DNA of 64,000 bases from Streblospio benedicti (lineage: Eukaryota; Annelida; Polychaeta; Spionida; Spionidae). Position 1 is the stretch's first letter, and each line of letters starts with the position of its first letter. The notes beneath the pieces were generated by a model that saw only the letters and a list, made by a program, of their open reading frames with translations, searched no databases and had not been told where the DNA came from. Both the position numbers and the translations under genes were made by a program. Below, one piece after another: positions 54,301 to 57,823 of the stretch. Location of the stretch: contig CM032665.1 of assembly GCA_019095985.1 (NCBI GenBank), positions 32,977,182-33,041,181 of the forward strand, read 5' to 3'.

Positions 54301-56970
54301 GTCATGGAGTCATAATCAAAATTATTAACAAAGAAATGCTAAAAATGCAAACAAAATTTGCAGTGATAATTTTTTGGTATGCCACAACATTCTTAACCTC
54401 GATTTTTGTCAGATAATACGTAGAATATGATATTCTTGTGTAAAGAGTTTGTAATGTTTTTAGAATTTCACATTACATTTTGATTTACACCTTTTTCTGT
54501 GTTAAACAACAGTAGTAAGTCTTATATTGATCAAGTTATTTACTGTGGAAATATTGAAAGCAATTTTATTTTATTTTAGACATAATGCCCTCATGTATAA
54601 ATCCAGATAGTTTTATGTGTGTTACAACGTTTTTAATATTGATTTTTTGCGGATTGTAAATAGAATATTATGTTCTTGTATGGAAGAAGTTACAGTGTTT
54701 TAAGAATTTCACACTAAATTTTGATTTAGAACTTTTTCTCCTACAACATGAATAAATCCATCTCTTTTCTGTGCCAATATTGTAAGTAGATTTTTATTTT
54801 CATTTTTAGACGTTATGCGCTCATGTATAATGTGGGGTATCCTACACAATAGGTTTTATAGTATATATATATTACTAAGTCATACAGCACATACTGTACA
54901 GAGAGTAGAGTCTACAATCCCCCTATAAATATTTTCGAACCAAGGAATCCACCTTTCCTTGTGAGGCCCGTACCTAGCACAAAGAAAGCTGTCTTTTAAT
55001 TGTATCTAATGGGTGCAGTTGGAGAGGTTCCATACCTTGATGGTGAGACAGCGGTACTGCGCGGTGCAACCGGCGCCGCACATGCATGTCTTGCCGTCCT
55101 CCACGATAAGCGCGATCGGTGTACACGTGCCGCGCACAAAGTCACGCACACGCACGTACGGCTGCACCACCTGCACGTAAAACAAGAGAATACTGTATAT
55201 AGAGTACTGTAGTCTACTAGTGGATTCAGTGTGACTTTACTATTGTGAGTTGAATGCAAGATTATGGTGTTTCTAACTGCTAGATCATTCTAGCAGATAC
55301 ACGGAGCGTGGTACAAATGAGAGGGCATTCGGAACATTTTAGGCCAATTTTCATACTTTTTTTTTGTAATAAGGTGTGATGATTAAAATCATTCTTGTGA
55401 AAACTATGCGTTTATTGATTTCTTAAAAATAAATTGGAAAGAATGTGATATTTTGAAATACTGTATATTTATGAATATATGTAGTACTTTAAGGGTAATA
55501 TTATACTTGGGAAATATTGCGCAGTAAAATGCAAAAGCTACATATAAAATGTACACAGATTAATGTTAGACTGCAAGCATTTTTATAGTTGTAGTATAAA
55601 TACACCATAGCAAAGAAAAACATGATTACCAATCCAAACATATTTTTGTGACATCAAGCTATATGTGTATCTATGATGCACATGGTACGGAAATATTCCA
55701 AATTCCTTTTTATGTTTAATAGCTCCTTGCCGGATATTTTCATGCAACATGCTTTACCAATTGAAACAATGTGAAGATGAATTGTGAAGTATTGATCTGT
55801 AGTGTCAGACTTACATCCATTTGAGCTCAGGGCTCTCATAGTTTCTTGCTCAATTGGCATGAGTGGTGTAGTTTTAATTCGCTTTAAACCTGTTAGATCT
55901 ATGGGGTCTTTTGGAAAACTACTGTATGAGCAACAAAAAGGGCAAAAAGGGGGGAAATATGAAGGAAGGAAAAGTTGGAGCTGGGCGAGGATTACATGGA
56001 GGAAAGGAGGAAATTGAAAATGAAGACAGTAAGTCCAGTGGTTTATAATTGTAATTTAGTTAATGCTAAGGAGCTGTAATAGGACAGAGCATTGAGCAAA
56101 ATTAACTTAATGGAGGAGGCGGAATAGAAGGGGAGATTATGAGGTAGAAGGAGAGACCTCGCTTGAGACAACGACGAATGCATTGATGAAGTAAATGAGC
56201 AGTAAAGCCTGCTGGATGAGGTGGAACAGAAGGAAGAAGTGGGTAGAGGCGTTAAAGGGACGAAGTAGCTGGTACCTGGATTAAGTCGACGATGAAGGCA
56301 GCAAGTGAGCAGTACTAGCCTGATAACGGAGGCAGAATGAAAGAAGGAAGTGGGCGAAGGAGGTTGAAGGGTGACAGGAGCTGGTACCTGGACTGAGACG
56401 ACGATGAAGGCAGCGATTGAGCCAGTGAGCAGAAGTAGCAGCCCGATGTAGGCGCAGACGGTGCAGTGGGACGAGTAGAAGAAGCGCCGCAGGACATTGT
56501 CGTGCTCGTCATCCTCTTCATCCTCTTCATCATCGTCTGGGTCGTAGAGATCAAGGCCTTCCTGAAATAGCATCAGAATCCATAGATTAAGAATACAGAG
56601 TACAAGAGGAGTATGGTACTTACTAGGTATTGTTTAGAGAGCAGTTTCACTTCATGGAGATTCCGGTGGTTGCATTTGATAGGTTTGAATGGGACTACTT
56701 TTAAGATTACCGTCCTATACATGTGGTCATTTAAACAAGTGACCTCAACAGTAGACTATACGCATGTAGTTTAGAATATTTCTTTAGCAAAATATATAAA
56801 ATAGATGGATTCACGTAGATCTACTAGCAAAATATGGTTGAAACAATGAACTACATACGACGCACCTGCAGCGTGAGGTAAATTTTGTCCTCTCTGTCGT
56901 CTGGGGAGTTCACGGTCACGCCGTCCTTGAGCGTGGAGAGACACGTGACACGCGGCACGCCGCGCACCAT
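17023..56970 (-). CDS. BK calcium-activated potassium channel beta-subunit-like protein (whole gene span, one exon not located)
   Basis: Five minus-strand exons: 56866-56970, 56388-56561, 55036-55170, (missing exon), 19074-19197, 17023-17174. All borders are GT-AG and phases agree (0, 0, 0; then 1). Read joins give 229 residues plus the missing piece, against about 190-280 in KCNMB proteins. The layout is that of the family: short acidic cytoplasmic N-terminus, helix 1 (CAYIGLLLLLTGSIAAFIVV), Cys-rich extracellular loop, helix 2 (LTWSAVAATTSIVLCVVCVM), tiny cytoplasmic end. Family landmarks are TCTPIALIVE..., the CGAGC/AQYRC cysteine pattern (compare CGADC...QYPC in vertebrate beta4), CSFYPPC (compare CSYIPPC), and GEPFSC before helix 2. 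Such subunits associate with Slo1 channels at the plasma membrane and tune calcium and voltage gating. Arthropod TipE proteins share the topology, but the cysteine spacing here fits KCNMB better. Exons are GC-rich against AT-rich introns. Confidence 0.85.
17175..18044. other. KCNMB-like last intron, distal part
   Basis: This intron sequence between the last two exons shows no further exon. The 134-codon plus-strand frame at 17698-18102 is not recognised and runs into the MITE at 18045. A 20-bp direct duplication (CATTCTTTTGGAGGTTGTA) lies at about 17994-18034. Confidence 0.4.
18045..18311. mobile_element. MITE with 20-bp TIRs and 8-bp target duplication
   Basis: The TIR CACTCTGAGTATCACATGTC (18045-18064) pairs with its complement at 18292-18311 (19 of 20). 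The element is flanked by perfect direct repeats ACACTGCC at 18037-18044 and 18312-18319. An 8-bp duplication and CA start fit the hAT superfamily. The 267-bp interior is non-coding and contains two CCAATCACAG boxes. It lies in the last intron of the KCNMB-like gene. Confidence 0.9.
18312..19073. other. KCNMB-like last intron, proximal part
   Basis: Very AT-rich non-coding intron sequence between the MITE and the penultimate exon. No repeat pair or RNA gene was recognised. Confidence 0.4.
19074..19197 (-). CDS. KCNMB-like, penultimate exon (second half of loop)
   Basis: The acceptor CGTCGCATTCCTTGCAG and a strong donor GCGAG|GTGAGT bound 124 nt (phase 0 in, phase 1 out). It encodes CSFYPPCRSSGRRPP, then a charged helical-looking stretch and GEPFSCLHSR. 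This aligns end to end with the CSYIPPC...PFTCYF part of vertebrate beta subunits. The 3' tail of a LINE lies only about 15-20 bp upstream of the acceptor. Confidence 0.85.
19215..19805 (-). mobile_element. LINE 3' remnant C beside the exon acceptor
   Basis: The minus frame 19521-19805 encodes a LINE RT C-terminus (SHSYNTRKKELSYIVRNVKS, IKYWNSLPLPIRK, FKSKCKKYY). About 300 bp of AT-rich 3' UTR follows to a tail near 19215-19240 (AATAAATCAAATATATATAA then AAAAAATCAAATT). It is 5'-truncated. It is in the same orientation as the KCNMB-like gene, and its tail ends within about 20 bp of the acceptor of the exon at 19197. Confidence 0.8.
19858..20296. mobile_element. hAT-like MITE, CAGGGCCCGATTAAGG family, copy 1
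   Basis: The right end (20273-20296) reads in reverse CAGTGCCCGACTATTAAGG. The left end near 19858 is decayed, but the adjoining GAGTGGGCTGCAGC.AGGGGCC matches the left part of the copy at 48754-49257, as does ATATTTAATGATGTCGCGA near the right end. The interior also carries the segment found alone at 14816-14960. It is non-coding. hAT assignment rests on the CAG start only. Confidence 0.6.
20297..20754. other. Intron, nothing recognised
   Basis: Part of the giant KCNMB-like intron. No exon with KCNMB loop features, no RNA gene and no paired repeat were seen. Confidence 0.35.
20755..20965 (+). repeat. Dispersed repeat, copy 1 (inverted partner at 26.86-27.09 kb)
   Basis: About 200 bp, including CAGTGCATCTGTACTTCC, GAGTGATTAGCTGTCCC, GGAAATGAATGCATACGTAA and CAAAGAAGAAAGATC, matches the reverse complement of 26860-27085. 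Divergence is about 20-25% by eye with small indels. The unit ends next to G-rich MITE-type sequence in both places. Confidence 0.75.
21030..21235. mobile_element. MITE fragment, GGCAGATCCAGG family
   Basis: A G-rich left part, GGGGCGCAACTACTGG, CACGGGTTTCGTA and a right part ending ACCCGGGATCTGTAGAT follow the order of the family seen at 16324 and 47967, with decayed ends. Confidence 0.5.
21236..22217. other. Intron, nothing recognised
   Basis: AT-rich intron sequence. The phrase GTGGCTGGAAT is doubled at about 21871-21892. No exon or clear element end was recognised. Confidence 0.35.
22218..22352. mobile_element. MITE, GGCAGATCCAGG family, reversed copy
   Basis: ATAGGCGTTCCAGGGG at the left and AACCTGGATCTGCCATTGC at the right are the two ends. 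A 13-G run, ACGAAACCCATGAAATCCC and GCGACCCCTTTTC lie between, matching the family in reverse orientation. Confidence 0.65.
22660..22690. repeat. Short (GTAT)n microsatellite
   Basis: ACTATGTATGTATGTTTGTATGTATG is an imperfect tetranucleotide repeat of six to seven units. Confidence 0.7.
22795..22945 (+). repeat. Dispersed repeat, copy 2 (pair with 13.09 kb)
   Basis: Same orientation and order of blocks as 13093-13275 (TTCATTGTGATGTTTTCTGC, CAGTATATATCTTAATTGC, GTTCTAGTGACGC, AACACTTTTGATCTAGTTT). A G run follows at 22961-22979. Confidence 0.65.
23030..23509. mobile_element. MITE with GTCGGACATTCCCGA ends
   Basis: GTCGGACATTCCCGAATATT (23030-23049) faces the exact complement of its first 15 bases at 23495-23509, giving a 480-bp element. 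There is no obvious target duplication. No transposase frame lies within it. Similar end phrases occur, decayed, at 9.04 kb. Confidence 0.75.
23991..24275 (+). mobile_element. tRNA-derived SINE, apparently full length
   Basis: The head has an A box (TGGCCGACTTGG, about 23999-24010) and a B box (GCTCGAGTTCC, 24042-24052) spaced as in a tRNA. The body contains CAATAAAGCTGTATGCTCCC followed by CAGGGAGTTTATAAG, and the end has ATGACCTGGTG and GGTTATAAAAC. The order is promoter head, central domain, LINE-like tail. The head resembles that at 58250-58335 (GACTCGTGACCAGAAG versus GACGCGTGACTAGAAT). It lies in the sense strand opposite to the host gene. Confidence 0.7.
24276..24645. other. Intron, nothing recognised
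   Basis: No exon, RNA gene or repeat pair seen. Confidence 0.3.
24646..24687 (+). repeat. G-rich tract, quadruplex-capable
   Basis: TGTGGGGTGGGGGTGGG... continues with a run of G and further GGGG and GGG blocks over about 40 bp, more than four G-tracts of three or more with short loops. It could form a G-quadruplex on the plus strand. Confidence 0.7.
24884..24956. repeat. (AC)n microsatellite
   Basis: About 36 uninterrupted AC dinucleotides, apart from the AAAACAC start. The long Thr-His and Val-Cys open frames on both strands here are artefacts of the repeat. Confidence 0.98.
25155..25234 (+). repeat. Conserved 80-bp module, copy 1
   Basis: These 80 bases match the reverse complement of 28031-28110 at 73 of 80 positions without gaps; similarity stops sharply at both ends. 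Read forward, both copies encode an ungapped peptide containing EALHGSWPC and TKWNLDESR. Read in reverse, both encode LLSSKFHL.LV.RHGHDPCN with only conservative changes. Neither peptide is recognised and no splice sites fit. It may be a relic exon, a SINE piece or an unknown small element. Confidence 0.75.
25235..26859. other. Intron, mostly unrecognised
   Basis: No exon was recognised. Around 26640-26720 GGGCGCTTGGGGCACGCTAC followed by a C run resembles one G/C-rich end of a MITE. TAAAACATGAGCCTCAGTC...CACAAATGTTA near 26526-26560 recalls the border phrase at 29145-29170 before the big array. Confidence 0.3.
26860..27090 (-). repeat. Dispersed repeat, copy 2 (inverted partner of 20.76-20.96 kb)
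   Basis: The reverse complement follows the blocks of copy 1 in order: AGTGCATCTGTAC, GAGTGATTAGCTGCCC, GGAAATGAATGCATATGTAA, CAAAGAAGAAAGATC. This copy also has a 10-bp direct duplication (ATAGGCGGGC) at about 26971-26990. Confidence 0.75.
27195..27669. mobile_element. hAT-like MITE with CAGGCC ends
   Basis: CAGGCCCGTAACTTGGC at the left and the complement of CAGGCCGTAGCCAGAGC at the right (ending 27669) bound 475 bp. The inner left part GAGGCGGTCGCC is shared with the right end of the element at 58447-58786, so the two belong to related families. Flanks share only AGTG, so no clean target duplication is claimed. Confidence 0.6.
27670..28030. other. Intron, nothing recognised
   Basis: No exon or paired repeat recognised. 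Confidence 0.3.
28031..28110 (-). repeat. Conserved 80-bp module, copy 2
   Basis: Inverted partner of 25155-25234 (91% identity). The 102-codon minus frame at 27968-28276 spans it, but outside the module that frame has no counterpart at the other copy, so the frame itself is not taken as a gene. Confidence 0.75.
28111..29147. other. Intron with decayed MITE edges
   Basis: TAATGCTAGGGTCATACGTTTCGG near 28388-28411 resembles TAATGCTAGGGTCAAACATTCCGG-like sequence at 45412-45436. TCAGAGATTAACATTTAGGAATATCAGACTGGGG near 28825-28858 resembles a reversed border phrase seen elsewhere. No exon recognised. Confidence 0.35.
29148..29580 (+). repeat. Array edge: partial block C
   Basis: ATTCAACATTCAGGACTATC, AGTGAGACTATTAGACACAA and CATGCAAATTTAGAATTATG match block C of the later units. 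This diverged leading copy is not preceded by block A, so it marks the left border of the array. Confidence 0.65.
29671..32225 (+). repeat. Array unit 1
   Basis: Order: A (29671-29908), C (about 30020-30350), MITE G (30355-30525), D (30525-30960), B (31085-31321), E (31650-32225). TGACGTCA occurs at 29981-29988 and 31407-31414. Confidence 0.8.
30355..30530. mobile_element. MITE of GGCAGATCCAGG family fixed in array unit 1
   Basis: GACAGATCCAGATTTTTGG, an 11-12 G run, GCACACTCACC and GGGTTTGTACGCACGCAGAC, closing with a CCCTGCCCCACCCC stretch. The same insertion, at the same relative place, is present at 33425-33590, 36310-36470 and 41135-41240. It therefore entered the unit before the tandem amplification. 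Confidence 0.75.
32226..35589 (+). repeat. Array unit 2
   Basis: Order: A (32226-32476), an unrelated insert (about 32620-32850), a second partial A (32860-32970), C (33080-33415), MITE G (33425-33590), D split by a foreign ~330-bp insert (about 33670-34005), B (34490-34728), E (35045-35589). TGACGTCA occurs at 33043-33050, 34811-34818 and 35081-35088. Confidence 0.8.
35590..36700 (+). repeat. Array unit 3, truncated
   Basis: A (35590-35833), C (35945-36305), MITE G (36310-36470) and the first ~200 bp of D, then an abrupt switch at 36701 to the inverted segment. TGACGTCA at 35908-35915. Confidence 0.8.
36701..37796. repeat. Large inverted repeat of the B-E segment
   Basis: GACCTCTTGTCGGAGGTTT at 36701-36719 is perfectly complemented at 37778-37796. 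Inside, 36880-37200 runs as the reverse complement of about 37440-37745 (GCGTGCTATGACGGTCTTTA versus TAAAGATGGTCATAGCAAGC, and the GTGAGGCG.CTG..TTGCCTTGTG region). The right half is interrupted by the complete block B start (37262-37495), so the arms are unequal. Confidence 0.75.
36701..40420. repeat. Rearranged centre of the array
   Basis: Starts with an inverted repeat (36701-37796), then has a block-B copy at 38826-39063 and parts of E and a further block F. F contains GGACAGCTGCATTGATCATA and AATAGGCCGGTT, about 38220-38540 and 39640-40000, and recurs at 42530-42860. TGACGTCA at 37560-37567 and 39135-39142. Confidence 0.75.
40421..43050 (+). repeat. Array unit 4 and right border
   Basis: A (40421-40670), C (40780-41125), MITE G (41135-41240), D (41240-41690), B (41754-41978), E and F (about 42230-42940), then the ...AACTCGAATCTTTAATTCTGG...GGGCGTAGTGCATCACA segment ending near 43050. 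TGACGTCA at 42027-42034. Confidence 0.8.
43392..43475 (+). mobile_element. MITE fragment, GGCAGATCCAGG family
   Basis: ATATCCTGGATTTTGAAAGG, a G-rich stretch, GTGCAAGTAAGGGGTCTCAGG follow the left part of the family; the right end is missing. Confidence 0.45.
43657..43772. repeat. Hairpin element, 25-bp arms
   Basis: AGGCAACTGCATCAATGAGC...TTTGA at 43657-43681 pairs with 43748-43772 (23 of 25), with a 66-bp AT-rich loop whose inner edges also partly pair. The size suits a small fold-back element or a hairpin RNA; there is no other support. Confidence 0.7.
43773..45110. other. Intron with decayed repeats
   Basis: No exon recognised. A C run lies near 44130-44160. Around 44835-44975 phrases such as GAGACCACCTTTCTATTGAGACC and AAGAGACCAGC resemble pogo/Tigger-like MITE interiors seen again at 45120-45215 and 52411-52570. 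Confidence 0.35.
45111..45215. mobile_element. Probable pogo-like MITE fragment
   Basis: ATTACGGTATAACCTCTATA, GTAAGACCATCTGGGGGCTG and TTCAATAGAGGGG...CTCATTATAG carry the phrases typical of small pogo/Tigger-type non-autonomous elements; ends are not paired. Confidence 0.4.
45276..45324. repeat. (TG)n/(CGTG)n microsatellite
   Basis: TTTGTGTGTGTGTGTGTGCG then (TGCG)n units and GTGTGG, about 45 bp of mixed dinucleotide and tetranucleotide repeat. It lies 60 bp left of the shorter CACACACAC at 45358-45367. Confidence 0.9.
45325..47966. other. Intron, mostly unrecognised
   Basis: No exon recognised. A G run of about 14 lies near 46276-46289 next to a T-A-rich MITE-like edge (AGCCCCCCTATAA...). 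The 134-codon plus-strand frame at 46320-46724 has no family features. A short palindromic AT segment lies near 47026-47072. Confidence 0.3.
47967..48120. mobile_element. MITE, GGCAGATCCAGG family, best-preserved copy
   Basis: TAGGCAGATCCTGG at 47967-47980 faces CCTGGATCTGCCTA at 48107-48120 (13 of 14 paired). The 154-bp body shows the family order: GGTTTTCGGAAAAGGGG, GCGCACTTACGGGATTTCAT, GGTGGGAGAAGGGGGGTGCG, C run. A GGCGCACTTA phrase is doubled inside. If TA is counted as target, the ends start GGCAGATCC. Confidence 0.85.
48121..48753. other. Intron, nothing recognised
   Basis: No exon or paired repeat recognised; the minus frame 48519-48749 has no recognisable content. Confidence 0.3.
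48754..49257. mobile_element. hAT-like MITE, CAGGGCCCGATTAAGG family, copy 2
   Basis: CAGGGCAGTGACCGATTAAGG at the left (48754; written here as CAGGGC, AGTGA, CCGATTAAGG) pairs with the complement of CAGGGCCCGATTAAGG at the right end (49242-49257). The interior has GAGTGGGCTGCAGCCAGGGG, several GGCCC blocks, GCATATTTAATAGTGTCGCG and TCAAAGGGCCCC. About 504 bp, non-coding. It matches 19858-20296 in layout. Confidence 0.7.
49258..49713. other. Intron, nothing recognised
   Basis: No exon recognised. TAAACTCAGCCGACTTAGG near 49614 weakly echoes TTAAACTCAACGCGACCAGG near 20402, suggesting decayed shared repeat flanks. Confidence 0.3.
49714..49906. mobile_element. Probable pogo/Tigger-like MITE
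   Basis: The right end GAGATTCTACTGTA (49893-49906) and left end TACAGGGTAATCGAAAATCG (49714) fit TA-flanked CAGTAGAATCTC-type ends. The interior carries GACACCTCACTAACAGGCAC and GAACACCTCCCTATCAGGCAC, repeated phrases common in these elements. Confidence 0.5.
49907..51980. other. Intron, mostly unrecognised
   Basis: No exon could be assigned. GGGAGGTCCAGGTTTTTGGAAAAG at 50778-50801 with GGTGCAACCAATGAATTTC is a fragment of the GGCAGATCCAGG MITE family. A C/A-rich stretch lies near 50318-50340. The 107-codon minus frame at 51229-51552 is unrecognised. Confidence 0.3.
51995..52135 (+). repeat. Minisatellite, ~30-bp unit, 4-5 copies
   Basis: The unit GCGTGGATTCACCACTCACC + TGTTTGCTGA repeats from about 51997 to 52135 with growing divergence and one short unit. 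It creates a plus-strand frame of ten-residue repeats (VDSPLTCLLS), which is a by-product of the 30-bp period rather than evidence of a gene. Confidence 0.85.
52411..52570. mobile_element. pogo/Tigger-like MITE
   Basis: TACAATAGAATTTACAATTAAG at the left (core TACAATAGAATTT) and GGTTCTACAGTA at the right (52559-52570) match TA + CAGTAGAACC-type ends. Inside are CACCTCTACAAAGAGACCAC, CTCTATAGCAAGACAATTTTG and CTCGGGGACAGTCC. 160 bp, non-coding. Confidence 0.6.
52571..53404. other. Intron, decayed pogo-like repeats
   Basis: Around 52890-53010 and 53185-53250 phrases such as CTACCTCTATTAAATGCCCC and CTACCTCTAATAAACACCCG repeat at irregular spacing, typical of small decayed elements. No exon recognised. 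Confidence 0.35.
53405..53658 (-). repeat. Solo copy of array block A/B, inverted (1)
   Basis: Read on the minus strand it runs from CCCCACTTTTTACACGGGGG through CATTATGGC.ATAAAAATAT to GCATTGTAGCACGCCT, matching blocks A and B of the 29-43 kb array without any of blocks C-F. Confidence 0.7.
53659..54374. other. Intron, nothing recognised
   Basis: An (ATT)n-rich edge near 53708-53740 looks like a LINE/SINE tail in reverse. A G run lies near 53957. GTGACCCATGT is repeated at about 54046 and 54080. No exon recognised. Confidence 0.3.
54375..54600 (-). repeat. Solo copy of array block A/B, inverted (2)
   Basis: On the minus strand: TTATACATGAGGGCATTATG start, TTCCACAGTAAATAACTTGA, ACAAGAATATCATATTCTAC, ending GTTGTGGC. 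Full length, directly followed (10 bp) by copy 3 in the same orientation. Confidence 0.75.
54611..54852 (-). repeat. Solo copy of array block A/B, inverted (3)
   Basis: On the minus strand it starts with TGTAGGATACCCCACATTAT and ATGAGCGCATAACG, then AAATCAAAATTTAGTGTGAA, and ends AACGTTGTAACACACATAA. The start matches the AGGGTACCCCAC edge of array blocks A at 32226, 35590 and 40421, which defines one border of the repeat. Confidence 0.75.
54853..55035. other. Intron edge next to exon 3
   Basis: No feature beyond the donor of exon 3. Confidence 0.3.
55036..55170 (-). CDS. KCNMB-like, exon 3 (first half of loop)
   Basis: 135 nt, phase 0 at both ends, between acceptor TTGTTTTACGTGCAG and donor ATCAAG|GTATGG. 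It encodes VVQPYVRVRDFVRGTCTPIA and a cysteine cluster ending AQYRCLTIK. Cysteine spacing C-x12-C-x-C-x3-C-x5-C resembles the KCNMB loop, slightly shortened. A second AG nine bases into the exon could give a three-residue-shorter variant. Vertebrate homologues continue with a V-x-V-N segment, which must come from the missing exon. Confidence 0.85.
55171..56029. other. KCNMB-like intron 2, nothing recognised
   Basis: AT-rich intron. No repeat pair recognised; a purine-rich patch lies at 55930-56030. Confidence 0.35.
56030..56400 (-). repeat. Tandem decayed copies of the 3' end of KCNMB-like exon 2
   Basis: The block spanning the end of exon 2 and its donor (GGTACCTGGACTGAGACGAC at 56383) recurs at 56271 (GGTACCTGGATTAAGTCGAC), with weaker copies near 56151 and 56070; spacing is about 112-119 bp. 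The 56271 copy keeps a CCAG|GTACC donor-like border but in a different frame, because 112 is not a multiple of three. Each copy also repeats flanking GAAGGAAG/GTGGG intron sequence. Confidence 0.75.
56388..56561 (-). CDS. KCNMB-like, exon 2 (acidic segment and first helix)
   Basis: 174 nt, phase 0 at both ends, acceptor ATGCTATTTCAG and donor GTCCAG|GTACCA. It starts EGLDLYDPDDDEEDEEDDEH, a run of about 14 acidic residues, then NVLRRFFYSSHC and the first membrane helix. The acidic run is unusual for the family. Decayed tandem copies of its 3' end and donor follow in the intron (56030-56387). Confidence 0.85.
56866..56970 (-). CDS. KCNMB-like, exon 1 (N-terminus)
   Basis: An ATG at 56968-56970 in a strong context (ACCATGG) begins 35 codons (MVRGVPRVTCLSTLKDGV...) ending CTGCAG|GTGCGT, phase 0, which joins the acidic exon in frame. 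Upstream the frame is open to a stop at about 57038, past a possible acceptor TTTCCAG that lacks a pyrimidine tract, so the ATG is preferred. Which start is used needs transcript data. Confidence 0.65.
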
Positions 56971-57012
56971 GGTCACGTGACAGACGGCAAACACGTGACA
57001 GGCGATCACGTG
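56942..57012. promoter_or_regulatory. Cluster of four CACGTG E-boxes at the KCNMB-like start
   Basis: CACGTG occurs at 56942-56947, 56974-56979, 56992-56997 and 57007-57012. The second lies within a perfect GTCACGTGAC palindrome (56972-56981), the form bound by MITF/TFEB/USF-type bHLH-ZIP factors, 2 bp upstream of the putative ATG on the minus strand. One copy is inside the coding exon. Function is inferred only from the motif and clustering. Confidence 0.4.
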
Positions 57013-57660
57013 ACTGAGATCACCTGGAAATCTTACTTCTCAGATGTTGTTTTTGTGTTTGTATCCATTTAATATATTGCTTTTTTGTTATTCTCGTGTA
57101 GTACATTTGAGCTATGTGAACACTTGAGTTGACGTATATTTAATCTTATCTATTTTCAGTTCCAGGATTTCATGTTAGTTATTGCAATATTCCTTTTGAG
57201 CAGTGTAAAATGCACTTAGAACATTTGATTTTAGACCTATTCTTAGTCACAATCAACCACAGTCGACTCTATAAGATCATATTTATCCTGGTTTTCATGG
57301 TCATTTAATCGATGACAGGAGACTGAGATGTGATGATGTAGGTTGGTACTAATTTGATTGTTTCCTGTTTGTGGCTTTTGATCTCAAATGATGTACCAAC
57401 ATTCCATTACTGTTTAGCATTCAACCTGAATGAAAAGTGAATAAATGCTACTTATGTTATAAAGTGCATGATTTTCGCTGATTATAAATTAGTTTTATTT
57501 ATATTAGTATCTGATTTGCTATTATGATACTGTTTGGAGAGATTTGGGTGTTGGGCATTATACAGTTTGAAACCAGAGGAAATGGATCGAAAGAAAGAAT
57601 AGATTGTGAAAGGATTAAGACAAATCAAACTAGTTTACTTATTTCATCAAAAATTGAGTT
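57013..57660. other. Upstream flank of KCNMB-like gene
   Basis: No further upstream exon, TATA box or CpG-rich block was recognised beyond the CACGTG cluster. Confidence 0.3.
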
Positions 57661-57665
57661 ATCCA

Positions 57666-57823
57666 AAAATTCGAGTGATTAGAGTCAGAATGTCTGACTC
57701 TAGTAATCACTCGAATTTTCGATCTGACTCAGACATAATACACAAACAGAAATAAACATCTAAATCTTCGAGTCATCTTAAAATTCAACTTATCAGATTT
57801 CGAAATAAACAGGTTCAACTGTA
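57666..57823. mobile_element. Hairpin and pogo-like end
   Basis: 57666-57719 is a hairpin: AAAATTCGAGTGATTAGAGT...CAGA pairs with TCTGACTCTA(GTA)ATCACT... over 24 bp with a 3-base loop and a 3-base bulge. Downstream, CAGGTTCAACTGTA (57810-57823) is a pogo/Tigger-type right end (CAGTTGAACCTG in reverse), and the sequence between contains TTCGAGTCATCTTAAAATTC, related to the arm. The left end was not found. Confidence 0.6.

Noticed and set aside
57013-57033. Possible acceptor (TTTCCAG) extending KCNMB-like exon 1 upstream
   Set aside because: No pyrimidine tract and a preferred Kozak ATG lies downstream; kept only as an alternative.
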